Notes: generated from the sequence alone by a model not told the origin. Shown: positions 24,746 to 35,859, counted from the stretch's first letter. The stretch is 64,000 nt of DNA from Megaustenia siamemsis (GCA_032433765.1 JAVIAB010000139.1:45089190-45153189), one strand, 5' to 3'. Program-made: numbers and translations.

Positions 24746-25092
24746 TCGTGACCCATGTTTGTGTTTTGTTCGTGACCCATGCTGGTGTCTTGTTCGTGAC
24801 CCATGCTGGTGTCTTGTTCGTGACCCATGCTGGTATCTTGTTCGTGACCCATGCTGGTGTCTTGTTCGTGACCCATGCTGGTGTCTTGTTCGTGACCCAT
24901 GCTGGTGTCTTGTTCGTGACCCATGCTGGTGTCTTGTTCGTGACCCATGCTGGTGTCTTGTTCGTGACCCATGCTGGTATCTTGTTCGTGACCCATGCTG
25001 ATGTCTTGTTCGTGACCCATGCTGGTGTCTTGTTCGTGACCCATGCTGGTATCTTGTTCGTGACCCATGCTGGTGTCTTGATCGTGACCAAT
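24741..25092. repeat. 24-bp minisatellite, about 14.5 units
   Basis: The unit is ttcgtgacccatgctggtgt plus cttg. Units at the left (gacccatgtttgtgtttt) and right (atcgtgaccaat) edges are diverged, as usual for array ends. Its 8-codon length opens frames on both strands. The right end is the target site of the LINE that starts at 25093. Confidence 0.97.
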
Positions 25093-25096
25093 TGAG

Positions 25097-26521
25097 TTAT
25101 TGAGTTATTTGCGTATCATCATCATTGCACTCCGAACATGTCCAAAGGTGCTCAAATCCCCTACTCAGCAATTCCCTCAGTGTCCAGTGACTGACGACTC
25201 CAGTTCTATGTTGATTGATAAGTCTTCTTGCACGGCCACTAAGTTTCTCATTTCTGGCTGTGCCCAACTTAACTCCCATTTCCATCATCCGAAGAAGTGA
25301 CGTGGATCTGTGTTTGTCGAGGTCCTGTGCTCTTCCCACATCTCGGAGGGCATTGATGATGTCCACCCGATCGATTGGTTGGCCGTCCTCAACGACAGCG
25401 CAGCTAGCCAACTTGTCCGCTCTTTCATTTCCCCGTACTCCCGCATGTCCAGGGACATAGACAAAAGTGACCTTACGTATTTTGGATTTATGCAACGACT
25501 CTACCCATTGCATGCGTACAGAGCCCGCCTCCACTTTTTTTATCATGCTCATCGAATCACTCAGTATACATGCGTGGGTGTAGTCTTGTGACTCTAACCA
25601 TTTGAATGCCTTGGTCACTACCATCGCCTCCATTGTCATGCTACTCGTGGTCACGACGTATGCACCACTGTCTTCGTAGACTATTCTGCCTGCCGAGCGT
25701 GCTGTAAATGCCCATGCACTTCTTTGGTGTCGTATTACAGATCCGTCTGTATAGATGACTGCATCTTGCTCATCGGTGTTATCGCAGATGAGACCGTTGA
25801 CCTCAGCATTAAGCACAACCGGGTTCTGTTCCCTACTTTTCCTGTCGAGTGTGACAATACACGAGAAAGTCCCCTTGAATGACGTAGGCACCGGTATCCA
25901 CTCCTCACTAACGCTGATATTGGTAAGCCCACAAACCTGTTTGATGACATCTTCTGCTCGGCCCACCCATGATTTGCCTCTTTTTAGCCTGTCACCTTTC
26001 TCTGTGTTGAGCACGTGGTGCAATGGATGCTCTTTATCTGTACTAATCTTCAGGTATGCTCGTGCTCTCCAGATCTTGATTCTGTCATCCATGGTTGGAA
26101 AGTCAAGAAGATACCTCATTGCTACACAGGGAGTGTCCATCGAACATCCCAGGATAATGCGCATGGCTTCATTTTGTATTTTCTCCAGCCTATCAATTTG
26201 AGTCGTACTGACAGTAAGAATTGCCAGGGCATACTCGATAGGTGCGAGGACTAATCCCTGGAACAGAAGAGTAAGCAGCCTCTGCTCGATGTTGGTAGCT
26301 GCCATGACCTTCAAGGCGGCTAATCCTTTGCGGGATTTTGTTATCACATGATCGACGTGGTCCCGAAAACACAGGTTGCGATCAAACTTAACTCCAAGGT
26401 ATGTCATCAACTTGTCCCTGGTCACCTCATCAGTTCCCATTCGTACTACCGGTGTGGTCGTATGAACGATATGATTGTTAAGGGAGAACCATGAAACTGA
26501 TGCTTTATTAGGATTAACCAA
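25097..26521 (-). pseudogene. LINE ORF2 C-terminal part: RT thumb/connection and RNase H
   Basis: The 474-codon frame starts in the region after the polymerase palm (YLGVKFDRNLCFRDH at residues 41-55, a typical LINE thumb motif) and continues into a complete RNase H1-like domain. Visible catalytic residues are Asp259 in YTDGS, Glu298 in MEAM, Asp322 in LSDS, and His359 with Asp369 in VPGHAGVRGNERAD. The end is basic and contains CSECNDDD. The Met at 26521 is only the first Met after the upstream TGA, so this is a fragment and not an independent gene. RNase H would remove the RNA template. Open length and intact active site show that this copy decayed recently. Confidence 0.93.
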
Positions 26522-27194
26522 GGCACCTGAAACCTGACATCAGGAAGAAATGCGATCGAGTTCGTCTTACATAGTGAAGCGATTCCCCGTCTGTCTCTTC
26601 CCTGTCGATATACCAGAATATCATCAGCAAAAGTCATAGATCTTCCCCTCCCACCCAGCTGTTGTTCCGTGATCGTTATTATGTACACGTTAAATAGAAC
26701 TGGTGACAATGGTGAGCCTTGTGGCAGCCCTGGGCAAATGGATGTTGGCTCGGAAGTCCAACTTCCACATCTGAGTATCACCTTCCTCTGAAACAGTGCC
26801 GCGGCGATCCATCTAATGAGGAAGGGGTGCATCGCCAGTTTGAGGAGCATATGCATGAGATATTTAAATGGTACCCTGTTGTATGCATCCTCCAAATCTA
26901 TAGCAGCAGCACATGTCTCCTCTCGTCTGTGGAAGCCTTCGAAGACGTCATAGGCAAATACTGCCGCATTGAGCCATGTCTCTTTGTTATATCTATAACC
27001 TCCGAGTGTGGGTGGGAATACACGTTTCTGTTCAAGGTGACAGGTGAGGACACGGGCAACTATTTTCTCCAGCAGCTTGCCCGCAGTGTTCTGCATTGTG
27101 ATGATTCTGTAGGCACTGATCTGAAAATGGTCCTTGTTTGGCTTCGGTAGCGGTAGTAAGTAGCTATGTAGCCACTCCTCCTTAATCTGGCCAG
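26446..27194 (-). pseudogene. LINE reverse transcriptase domain (truncated, frameshifted)
   Basis: This frame is open from the truncated 5-prime end (GQIKEEWLHSYLLPLPKP just upstream of the first Met) and continues through the Met at 27096. From that Met the key motifs are AIDLEDAY (residues 65-72, first catalytic Asp), GLPQGSPLSP (123-132) and FADD (156-159, catalytic Asp pair). The palm is therefore complete. After about residue 170 the frame leaves the family sequence: the expected continuation (DELDRISS) appears in another frame near 26550-26565, followed by a TGA at 26540-26542 where a Trp codon (TGG) would fit. The enzyme would have synthesised cDNA at the nicked target. It cannot make a full ORF2 protein now. 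Confidence 0.93.
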
Positions 27195-27321
27195 ATCGTG
27201 ACCAATGCTTGTGTGAACGTCTACAAGTATAGAGATAGCTGATCGCTGAAGAAGCAGAATCGGGAAAGACTGAAACGTTACCGCATCGTCACAGTAGTTA
27301 GGATAGATCTAAGCTAAAACA

Positions 27322-27591
27322 GGGTGCCGCGATAGCTCAGTGGTTAGTGAACTGGACTACAAAGAACAAGAGGTAGGGTTCGATCCCAACCGACGGCTTC
27401 CGGTTCACCCAGACTTTAATGGGTACCGGATTTTTTTTCTGGAAAAGTAAACCGGCACGGGCGTAATACCGACCACATTACTTAAAAAATAATGTGCCGA
27501 ATATCTGTAAAATTTATGGTCACTAGCACCATATTCCCTCCTATACCCCACTTGGCGTGACGGAGGTACTTTACTTTACTTTCTTTTACTT
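27322..27591 (+). mobile_element. Full-length tRNA-derived SINE, subfamily 1, perfect 12-bp TSD
   Basis: The head has a clear A box (gatagctcagtggttagtg, 27330-27348) and B box (ggttcgatccc, 27377-27387). The body follows as ggttcacccagac, the core (aataccgaccacatta, cactagcaccatattccc) and cacttggcgtgacgg, and the tail is a TTTAC repeat. The duplication taagctaaaaca flanks it at 27310-27321 and 27592-27603 without mismatch. This is the best reference copy in the window. Confidence 0.97.
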
Positions 27592-27603
27592 TAAGCTAAA
27601 ACA

Positions 27604-28366
27604 AAAGAAACAAGTCAATAAATTGTTCTACACATCATGTTTTTTCACTCCAGCATACTCCCTCGGGGTTATATGGCATTAGTGTCAATACCTTGTAGTG
27701 ATCTGTACATTTTTTAATACATGGTCATCATTACGCCAGTCTTGTATTTCTTTTACAGAATCTGGTGCCCTTGACCCTTTTCTCTCGGTGAACCAGCACG
27801 CTAAACACTGCTCCGCCTTTAACTTCCGAAGTGCCAAGTCGGGGTTCCATTTTTGTGATTGCTCAGACCCTCCCATTCTCAGTCTCTGTAAGTAATTATT
27901 ACCTCCTTTCTCTAAGGGAGAGCAATGCTAGAATAATATAGATGGGAAAGATAACTCTGTCAATGTTTGTGCGTCCTTGACACATTGAGAGTTTAGTCTT
28001 CTACATGGAGGGAGTGGGGAGGGTGTCTTATATTCTCACCAGATGAGCGGTAATCAATCGTGTATCCTCTCTAGACGGCCGAAGAGAATTGATTGATTGT
28101 TGTGTTTACCAGGGGCGTTGTAGAGGATATATATATAGGGGGGCTTCAGAGATAATCACTAAGAAATGAGTGGAGCTGTACAGTCAATGATATATTCCTT
28201 AGCTACAGCGAAGGCATATATGACATAATTTAGGGGTTTTATGATAGAATTATGTCCCATTTACGTGGCAATGTTTACAGCTATTTTGATGCACTATTAG
28301 TTCATGTTTGCAATCAGTCTTTATTTTATTTATTTGTTTATGTCTACCGCTAATGTGTTTAACTAT
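27604..28366. other. Anonymous sequence, no gene recognised
   Basis: Unique AT-rich DNA with a pair of short overlapping frames near 27690-27890 that lack motifs. Confidence 0.5.
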
Positions 28367-28447
28367 TTGTTTAAGCTTACAATCAGTTTGAATTAATGTT
28401 TGTTTATGCTTACAATCAGTTTGAATTAATGTTTGTTTATGCTTACA
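28367..28447. repeat. Short 33-bp tandem repeat, about 2.4 units
   Basis: The motif gcttacaatcagtttgaatt starts at 28375 and 28408, and a partial copy starts at 28441. Confidence 0.85.
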
Positions 28448-28888
28448 AAGCAGTCTGTTTGTACACTTCGTTAATGCTAAAGTTTTCAAATTTGAGCTTC
28501 ACAATCACGTAGATTTCAAGTTGCTGATGATAATGATATTTTCATGTTTTCATGTTATATCGAAACTCAAGATAGGATAACTTAAGTCAGCAAGCCTTTG
28601 CTCTTTATTTTTAAGAGTTTAGGTTGGTTGAAGTTAACATGCACATGTTGAGAGTAATCATTAGTTCGCAGGAGTAAAAACAAAAGAAGCACTATGTAAC
28701 ACAGTGTGCCAACACTCTTCTATGGACGTCAAGCATGGACATATAAGACCAAAAGAAACTAAACAGAATCAGAAAATAAACAACATAATGTAAAGAGTTG
28801 CAGTTAATCCAGATCTAGATTAAATTAACAAACAACAGATCAAATATTTATTTTTTATTATTAAATAGGGCATTTCAATTATATAGTT
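28448..28888. other. Anonymous sequence, no gene recognised
   Basis: About 440 bp of AT-rich unique sequence. Nothing recognised. Confidence 0.45.
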
Positions 28889-29486
28889 GGTTCTTTGGTT
28901 ATGGAAGACCCCGGTATCACGGCAAACGAATTAAAATCCATAATTGCTCAATCGCCCGTGCCAGTGGAATCATCCGAATTACTAACTCATCTCCCAAACA
29001 AAGAAAGGTAGCTGTAGTCCCCCATCATAGCAGTCTCAGCACACGCCAAAAGACATAAGGCGAAACCGCACAAATTGAACACAGCCAACTGTTCCCTGCC
29101 ATACGATTTCATCATTCATCGTAAACAATTGGAATATCGAAACATGATCAAAACGGATGAAACACACAGCTCACGGTGTGCACAGAGCACCTAACTCAGT
29201 AGCTCTTGCAACAAGCCGGACTTGGAATATGAGGAAACTGCAACAAGGAACACTTTCATACATAGCCTTCAATGGTTCCTGCCGCCTATTCACCATATTG
29301 CCCGGAAGTTCACGTCCTCCTGAAAATGATGATCGTAATATTTTTTTTTTATGTATAAGTAGAACATCATTTTGACTTTAACGCAGAAAATTGCAATGGA
29401 GAGCCGAAATTAATCAGACCCCAAATGCAGCTTCTGCAGCCATCAGGAGAACGTGAACAAATTCCACCATCTTGGAAACGGAAGTC
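28889..29486 (+). mobile_element. Dispersed element R, copy A (unclassified)
   Basis: This 598-bp segment matches the reverse complement of 46760-47825 from end to end, with the same outer limits (ggttctttggttatgg at one end, ccatcttggaaacggaagtc at the other). Coding-like stretches are shared, for example RTWNMRKLQQGTLSY and GSSRPPENDDR near 29220-29335, and RASGIIRITNSSPKQRKVAV near 28955-29015, but frames are broken by small indels (an extra C near 29020). Compared with copy B it lacks about 470 bp. I do not recognise the family. It has no obvious terminal inverted repeats or poly-A. Confidence 0.8.
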
Positions 29487-30293
29487 CTTAAATTCTAATA
29501 ACCAGATATCTAATCTAGAGTGTAAGAGCACTCACAATTTACACGGAAAAGCAGACCTAGAAGCTGGTCGATTTTTAAATTAAGACATCACAATGAGCAC
29601 CAATTATAAAGATAAAAATGCAGAGCACCAGACAGAGCACTTAGCTTACTGTCATAGGTAATAGATGTAGAAAAAAAGTACAGTACGTCAAGTGATGACT
29701 AATTGTGTTATCACAGTTCCTTAACAACAGAGGATTTCAAAAACCTATGGACGAGTTGGATGCTTCTCTATTTGTTTCTATTTAACTGGCAAACTGCGAG
29801 AAGGCAGAGCCCCTATCACAAATAAGATTACACAAAAGATTGTTCTTTCACATAATCTTGTTAGGGTTCATTTGTTCATCTTTAAAATGATTGATTGTTT
29901 ATTAATTATGTTAATTAAAATAATGTATGCTTCTTATTCTCATCATTTGTCACTGGCTGACAAAGATATGAATGGCTTGCACGCCCTTCACTGTCTTGGA
30001 GGGTATCAGAGATTGTGTGCTCTGTACAATCGATGCCGTTCTTCACAGGGCTCTCCAGTTCTGGTCCACACTGTTCATCATTTCTATCTAATCTACGTCG
30101 TTCGAAGTTTTACTCTTAGCAGGTTCTACGAAGCTGGACAAGTTCTCGTGGGTGGGGTGTAGAAAGAGAGGCAGACTGGTTGGATGTGACAGCCTAGGAT
30201 TGACGACTCCATTTGTGTAGGAGAAAAATGAACAGTTCACGGAAACAAGAGAGGAGAAATTAACATTAACTGCAGCCATATTTTGTGTGTATG
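29487..30293. other. Anonymous sequence, no gene recognised
   Basis: A 96-codon frame at 29872-30162 has no recognisable feature. No repeat family seen. Confidence 0.5.
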
Positions 30294-31061
30294 TATAATG
30301 TCAATGTGTATAACGTCAGTGTGTATAAAGTGAGTGTGTAAAACGTCAGAATATATAACGTCAGTGTGTATAGCGTCAAAGTGTATAACGCCAGTGTGTA
30401 TAACGTCAGGGTGTTTAACGCCAGTGTGTTTAACGCCAGTGTGTATAACATTAGTGTGTATAATGTCAGTGTGCATAACTTCAGTGTGAATAAAGCGAGT
30501 GTGTATAACGCCAGTGTGTATATAGCGAGTGTGTATAACGCCAGTGTGTATATAGCGAGTGTGTATATAGCGAGTGTGTATAACGCCAGTGTGTATATAG
30601 CGAGTGTGTATAACGCCAGTGTGTATATAGCGAGTGTGTATAACGCCAGTGTGTATATAGCGAGTGTGTATAACGCCAGTGTGTATAGAGCGAGTGTGTA
30701 TAACACCAGTGTGTATATAGCGAGTGTGTATAACGCCAGTGTGTATAACGTCAGTTTGTATAACGTAAGTGTACATAATTTCAGTGTGTATAACGCCAGT
30801 GTGATAACGCCAGTGTGTATAAAGCGAGTGTGTATACCTTCAGTGTGTATAACGCCAGTGTTTATAACGTCAGTGTGTATATGTCATAGTATATAACGTC
30901 AGTGTGTATAAAGCGAGTGTATACCTTCAGTGTGTATAACGTCAGTGTGTATAGGTCATAGTGTATAACGTCAGTGTGTATAACGCCAGTGTGTATAAAG
31001 CGAGTGTATACCTTCAGTGTGTATAACGTCAGTGTGTATAGGTCATAGTGTATAACGTCAG
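30294..31061. repeat. 15-bp minisatellite with alternating 30-bp dimer
   Basis: Two 15-bp unit types, gtgtataacgccagt and gtgtatatagcgagt, alternate in the centre (about 30490-30740), and mixed, diverged types (taacgtcagtgtg) lie on both sides. The period is five codons, so long frames open on both strands (for example 176 codons at 30366-30896). They have the composition of the repeat and I do not call genes. The right end is interrupted by the LINE-A that starts at 31062. Confidence 0.96.
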
Positions 31062-31576
31062 TTTGGAAGCAAATTTTCCAAAAAATGAGTAGGATACTGT
31101 GCAATCCATTTTTGACAATAAAACAAGAAAAAGAGTTCTTAAATGTTATGTAGAGCGAGTCTTAACATATGGATGTGAATCATGAGCAATAGTATAATAG
31201 ACATGAAAATCACTGGAGGCTCTAGTAATGTGGTTTTACAGAAGAATGTTGAGGATACCATGGACAGCTAAGAAGAGTAATGAAAACGTTCTGAAGGGGG
31301 TCAAAGCAAAAAGAGAGCTAATTTCCACCATTAGGAAGAAACAATCATCATTATTTGGTCAAATAATGAGAGGGGAACAGCTGGAATATATTGTGACAGC
31401 TGGGAAAATTAAGGGACAAACAGATAAAGGAAGCAATGAGCAAAGATACCAGACAGCTCAGGAGAACGGCTTAGCAGAAGGTTAACAACAGAAATGATAA
31501 ATAACTGTCTAGATCGAAAGTTCTGGAGAGACATGATCACCTACACCAGCAGGCATGGCACTTGATGATGATGATG
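31062..31576 (+). mobile_element. LINE-A 3-prime fragment with TGATGA tail, copy 2, inserted in the 15-bp array
   Basis: The plus strand reads the same C-terminal region as the other copies: RVLTYGCES (near 31156), RRMLRIPWTAKKSNENVLK (31240-31296) and LEYIVTAGKI (31381-31410), and ends in a tgatgatgatg tail at 31562-31576. The flanks are ataacgtcag (31052-31061, a unit of the 15-bp array) and ataacatcag (31577-31586), a 10-bp duplication with one mismatch. The element is 5-prime truncated. Confidence 0.9.
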
Positions 31577-31665
31577 ATAACATCAGAAAGAGGATGTTCG
31601 AGTGTGGTGTATAGGGAATATTGTGATGTTGCCCATTTTGTTTTGGTAATTTGCAGAAATATGAG

Positions 31666-32103
31666 TAATGTCGTCAGCACTTATCAGTGTCGTCAGCACT
31701 TATTAATGTCGTCAGCCCTTATTAGTGTTGTGAGCACTTATCAGTGTCGTCAGCACTTATCAATGGCGTCAGCACTTATCAATGTCGTCAGCACTTATCA
31801 GTGTCGTCAGCACTTATCAGTGTCGTCAGCACTTATTAATGTCTTCAGCACTTATCAATGTCGTCAGCACTTATCAGTGTCGCCAGCACTTATCAGTGTC
31901 GTCAGCACCTATCAGTGTCGTCAGCACCTATCAATGTCGTCAGCACCTATCAATGTCGTCAGCACCTATCAATGTCGTCAGCACTTATCAATGTCGTCAG
32001 CACCTATCAATGTCGTCAACACCTATCAATGTCGTCAGCACCTATCAATGTCGTCATCACCTATCAATGTCGTCAGCACTTATCAGTGTCGTCAGCACTT
32101 TTC
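31666..32103. repeat. 19-bp minisatellite, about 23 units
   Basis: The unit is cgtcagcacttatcaatgt with variants cagtgt and acctatc. Because 19 is not a multiple of three, three units make one 57-bp coding period, and all three plus-strand frames read related peptides. These frames are artefacts. Confidence 0.97.
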
Positions 32104-32111
32104 CAAGCTGC

Positions 32112-32235
32112 CATCTTTATTTACCAGAATACCCGTATTAGGTTGGGTGAACCTTCAAGTAGGTGCATGAGAAGAATGAACCCCCAGTATCTGAGTTCCC
32201 TAACCACTTCTATACCTCGGCTTCCGTCAGAAGGA
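32112..32235 (-). mobile_element. Diverged partial SINE (head and start of body)
   Basis: On the minus strand the order is gccgaggtatagaagtggtt (A-box region), gggggttcattc (degenerate B box) and ggttcacccaacctaatacg followed by ggtattctgg, which parallels the ggttcacccagac...gggtaccgga start of the subfamily 1 body. The 3-prime half is absent. Confidence 0.5.
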
Positions 32236-32621
32236 AGCAGAGACCTACTTGAACTAAATGAGGCGAAGCTTGCTTTTCAATGAAAAATTGACGCAGTTAA
32301 TTCACGACACTTCCGGTTATTTTGGATGGAGTTTGAATATTTATTATTTGCTCTTTTCTGCTGAACTGACAGTATGCACAATGTGTATGGCAACACGTGT
32401 GTTCTATGCCCCACTTCTTTTTATATCTCCATTTAACACTCCTCTGGGTCTCGTTAAATTTTAATCATTTCCGATGTGTCCTCTGTCGTTATGCAGCCAG
32501 TCACTAGCCGGAGATAATATAATATGCAACTCACATTATAGTTCATGACTGCTGTTTTTTTCCGTTTTTATTTATGGTCTAGATTATTGAAGTGCACAAC
32601 TATGTTTGTGTGACTGATACA
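32236..32621. other. Anonymous sequence, no gene recognised
   Basis: Unique AT-rich DNA with no motif recognised. Confidence 0.45.
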
Positions 32622-32945
32622 ACTATTAAGACTGAAGGGAACAGGCAAATAATTGCAGTGCTGAGGTAAAGCTGGTACGTTACACTCGACTACTTGGTCC
32701 TATTAATGTTGAAAGGAACAGGCAAATAATCGCAGTGCTGAGGTAAAGCTGGTACGTTACACTACACTACTACTGCTACTATTAATGTTGAAGGGAACAG
32801 GCAAATAATCGCAGTGCTGAGGTAAAGCTGGTACGTTACACTCGACTACTTGCTCCTATTAATGTTGAAGGGAAAAGGCAAATAATTACACTGCTGCGGT
32901 AAAGCTGATATGTCACATCCCACAACTTGCTCCTATTAATGCTGA
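32622..32945. repeat. 77- to 79-bp tandem repeat, 4 units
   Basis: The motif ggaacaggcaaataat recurs at about 32638, 32715, 32794 and 32871 (last copy diverged), each followed by gctgaggtaaagctggtacg or a variant. Short length differences between units come from a small CTA-type expansion in the second unit. Confidence 0.93.
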
Positions 32946-33812
32946 AACATTTTTCAGCAAACGACAAACACATGACATGACTCGGACACATAGTAGGAAT
33001 TAAACCAAACTAAAATAATATCACAAACTTTCCTCTTTTTCAAACCTCAAAACAGAGAGCAAGAAGGACAACAAGGAACAGATAGATAGACAGAATAAAA
33101 GACATGTAAAAACAAAAACATTATATTTTAAAAACTCCACATACACCAAGAAACGACGCAACATCTAAAAAGGAAGTGACTCGAAGAACAAGCAATACAT
33201 CATCTGCAGACATTAGATTGTATTGTACAATCCTCATTTCCCCTGCTACACTTCAAGGCAAAATCAGATGGACAAAAGGAAGAAGTAGGTCAACATGATA
33301 ACGACTCCTGTAGAATGCTGATTACGTTCATTCCGGAATTGAAACGTCTTTCCATGCTGCAGGATAATTGATTTCACTTCCATACAAATTCGGGATTACC
33401 CAGAATTCGTCAATATCTCACAGTAAAATCAGACGTCACTTACAAGCTGAATGCCTCTAATATATTCTATTGATACCCTGGTCGTCCATTCTGAACTTTC
33501 ATGAACAATGTACTGAGACTGGCAGTTTATTTCTTTTCTTTTTATTTGTGATACCAGAAAACCACTTTACAACTTCTTCAATTATTCTAATGTTTTTCAT
33601 GTGTCGAGGGAACAACACATTTCTAGCTCTTGCTTCTCTGGCGGTTTCAGTCATTGTCACGTGAGATTATTGTTGAGCTTTCTTTGTTCATCCTCTCTTA
33701 CTTTGGGTCTACCTCGCTTTTTCTCGGCCCTTTTGTCTTTTCATGCATGTCCAGTCTGCTATGGAATCAAAAGTCGTTTCCGTTAGGGAAGCAAACCATT
33801 TATTTGTAATCT
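32946..33812. other. Anonymous sequence; possible LINE tail trace
   Basis: No gene recognised. Around 33660-33740 the minus strand reads a short RKRGRPKVRE-like basic stretch as seen in LINE C-terminal tails, which is too short to call. Confidence 0.4.
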
Positions 33813-33814
33813 AC

Positions 33815-33876
33815 ATGTGTGTGAGCGCGCGCGTGTGTGTGTGTGTGTGTGTGTGCGCTGGCGTGTGCGTGTGTGG
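33815..33876. repeat. (GT)n microsatellite with CG interruptions
   Basis: Alternating purine-pyrimidine DNA: GT runs with gcgcgcgc and gcgctggcg interruptions, a sequence type that can adopt Z-DNA. Confidence 0.93.
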
Positions 33877-33921
33877 TTAAGGATTTTTACTAGGCATATG
33901 CTTCCCACTATTGTCTCATTG

Positions 33922-34192
33922 CCGACTTCATGATCATACCAAACATTCACTAACTCAATCTTAGACTTCACGATCATACCAAACATTCATTAACTCAATC
34001 TCAGACTTCACGATCCTACCAAACATTCACTAACTCAATCTCAGACTTCACTATTGTAACAAACATTCACAAACTCAATCGCCGACTTCACAATCGCACC
34101 AAATATTCATTAACTCAATCTCCGACTTCACGATCATACCAAACATTCATTAACTCAATCTCCGACTTCACAATCGCACAAAATATGCACTA
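33922..34192. repeat. 40-bp tandem array, about 6.7 units
   Basis: The motif gacttca recurs at 33924, 33964, 34004, 34044, 34084, 34124 and 34164, each followed by an aaacattcactaactcaatc-type segment. Units differ by scattered substitutions. Confidence 0.96.
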
Positions 34193-35274
34193 CAATATTT
34201 AGATCCTAAACAAAGTCCCTGAATCTAAACAAATGTCATTTATACTTTCTTTGGATATTTTTGTTAATGAAGCGGGAGAAGTCAAGTTATCTGCCCTTAC
34301 ATTTACAACAGACAAATAACTGTCGACTCTCTTTCATAAAAGAGAAATTAACCGACAATCCCACTTTATAATAGCCAAGTAATCTGCAATATCTATTTAC
34401 AACTGTCAAATAGCGTGCGGTCCACTTTAACAAAAACAACCATAAAACATGTAACTGTTTTTAGACAGAAAATAACATGCAACCACTTGTATTAAACCAA
34501 GTACCACACGTGACCACCTTTAATGACAGCCATTTGAAAAAGAAATATCACTGAAAATATTCGCGATAAATCCCACAACAACAAAAAATTGTAATAGAAA
34601 TATCGTTCGGCTCCCACTTCCCCAATCTCACTCCCCTAGAAAACATCTGACGACCCGACCATCTGTGGGTCGCGACCTGTAGGTTAGAAACCGTGGTACT
34701 AAAATTATTTCCCAATTTATTTATTTAATTGATTGTTCACTAACCGTTATTCCTTGACGGAAGTGACATCACAGAATTGGCACAAAATAGCAAAAACTAC
34801 CTGCCAACATTCATGTTATTGTTCAAGACCTTGATCAGTCCTTCTATATCAACTGTCGCTAACTAGCGAAAGATGCAGCGTGTGCTGATGGTGTAGATTC
34901 CGCTCAGCGGAAAGGCATGCCGACAAAATAATTATTATATTCCGCTGAATAAATTAACGTCGACATCCCAATTGAGCACGGCACACATTATCTGGAACAT
35001 GTAACCTTAATTTGCATTTCCTTTCATATAGGGAGTTCTGTTATTTATCATAATTCTTTGGTCGTCAAAACGGCAGCATTAATGATTATCCCCATGTAGC
35101 GCAGCGCTGTTTGTCAATACACGTGTGCACTTCACTTCTTTATTATCTGTTTCTTGTTGTTTCACCCTTCAACTTCGGACATTTTTGTTGCTGGTGTGGC
35201 TACGATTATCTGTTTTTGACAGTGCGACCTACTTGACGTCATAAAGTTCACAATGTGTAACTGATATAAGATGT
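34193..35274. other. Anonymous AT-rich sequence, no gene recognised
   Basis: About 1.1 kb of unique sequence with no coding motif, repeat family or RNA gene that I recognise. Confidence 0.5.
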
Positions 35275-35812
35275 GACCCTACATAAAACTAGTCAAGGTA
35301 TTATAAAAGATCTGACCCTACATAAAACTAGTCAAGGTATTATAAAAGATCTGACCCTACATAAAACTAGTCAAGGTATTATAAAAGATCTGACCCTACA
35401 TAAAACTAGTCAAGGTATTATAAAAGATCTGACCCTACATAAAACTAGTCAAGGTATTATAAAAGATCTGACCCTACATAAAACTAGTCAAGGTATTATA
35501 AAAGATCTGACCCTACATAAAACTAGTCAAAGTATTATAAAAGATCTGACCCTACATAAAACTAGTCAAGGTATTATAAAAGATCTGACCCTACATAGAA
35601 CTAGTCAAGGTATTATAAAAGATCTGACCCTACATAGAACTAGTCAAGGTATTATAAAAGATCTGACTCTACATAGAACTAGTCAAGGTATTATAAAAGA
35701 TCTGACCCTACATAGAACTAGTCAAGGTATTATAAAAGATCTGACCCTACATAGAACTAGTCAAGGTATTATAAAAGATCTGACCCTACATAGAACTAGT
35801 CAACGTATCATC
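35275..35812 (+). repeat. 39-bp tandem array, about 13.8 units, 13-codon period
   Basis: The unit is gaccctacataaaactagtc followed by aaggtattataaaagatct. The first eight units read acataaaac and the following six acatagaac (a Lys to Arg change in the open plus frame), so the two variants are not mixed. The frame (D-L-T-L-H-K/R-T-S-Q-G-I-I-K) is open for the whole array and runs on into a LINE-like tail to 36046, which argues against a real gene. Confidence 0.97.
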
Positions 35813-35859
35813 ATCTTGTGGTCTTCGTATCGAATGTTGACTACCATCGATAGCAATCC

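Larger units (their letters stand above)
25093..27194 (-). mobile_element. RNase H-bearing LINE, 5-prime truncated, perfect 12- to 13-bp TSD
   Basis: The element lies between two copies of gatcgtgaccaat (25080-25092 and 27194-27206; the shared g at 27194 makes the duplication 12 or 13 bp). The target is a 24-bp minisatellite unit, since the sequence right of the element continues as accaatgcttgtgtgaacg, like the array unit. Reading on the minus strand gives a reverse transcriptase starting at its first palm-side region and an RNase H, then a stop only 4 bases before the 3-prime end, with a short repeated tail (aataactcaataactca). RNase H is found in the I, R1, Tad1 and LOA clades; I cannot choose among them. 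Few lesions and a perfect duplication suggest a young insertion. Confidence 0.95.

Noticed and set aside
27326..27395. Functional tRNA gene (A and B boxes present)
   Set aside because: The head is fused to a SINE body and flanked by a TSD; six related copies exist in the window.
33650..33760. LINE C-terminal tail on the minus strand (RKRGRPKVRE-like)
   Set aside because: A single short basic motif is not enough; no neighbouring LINE motif in order.
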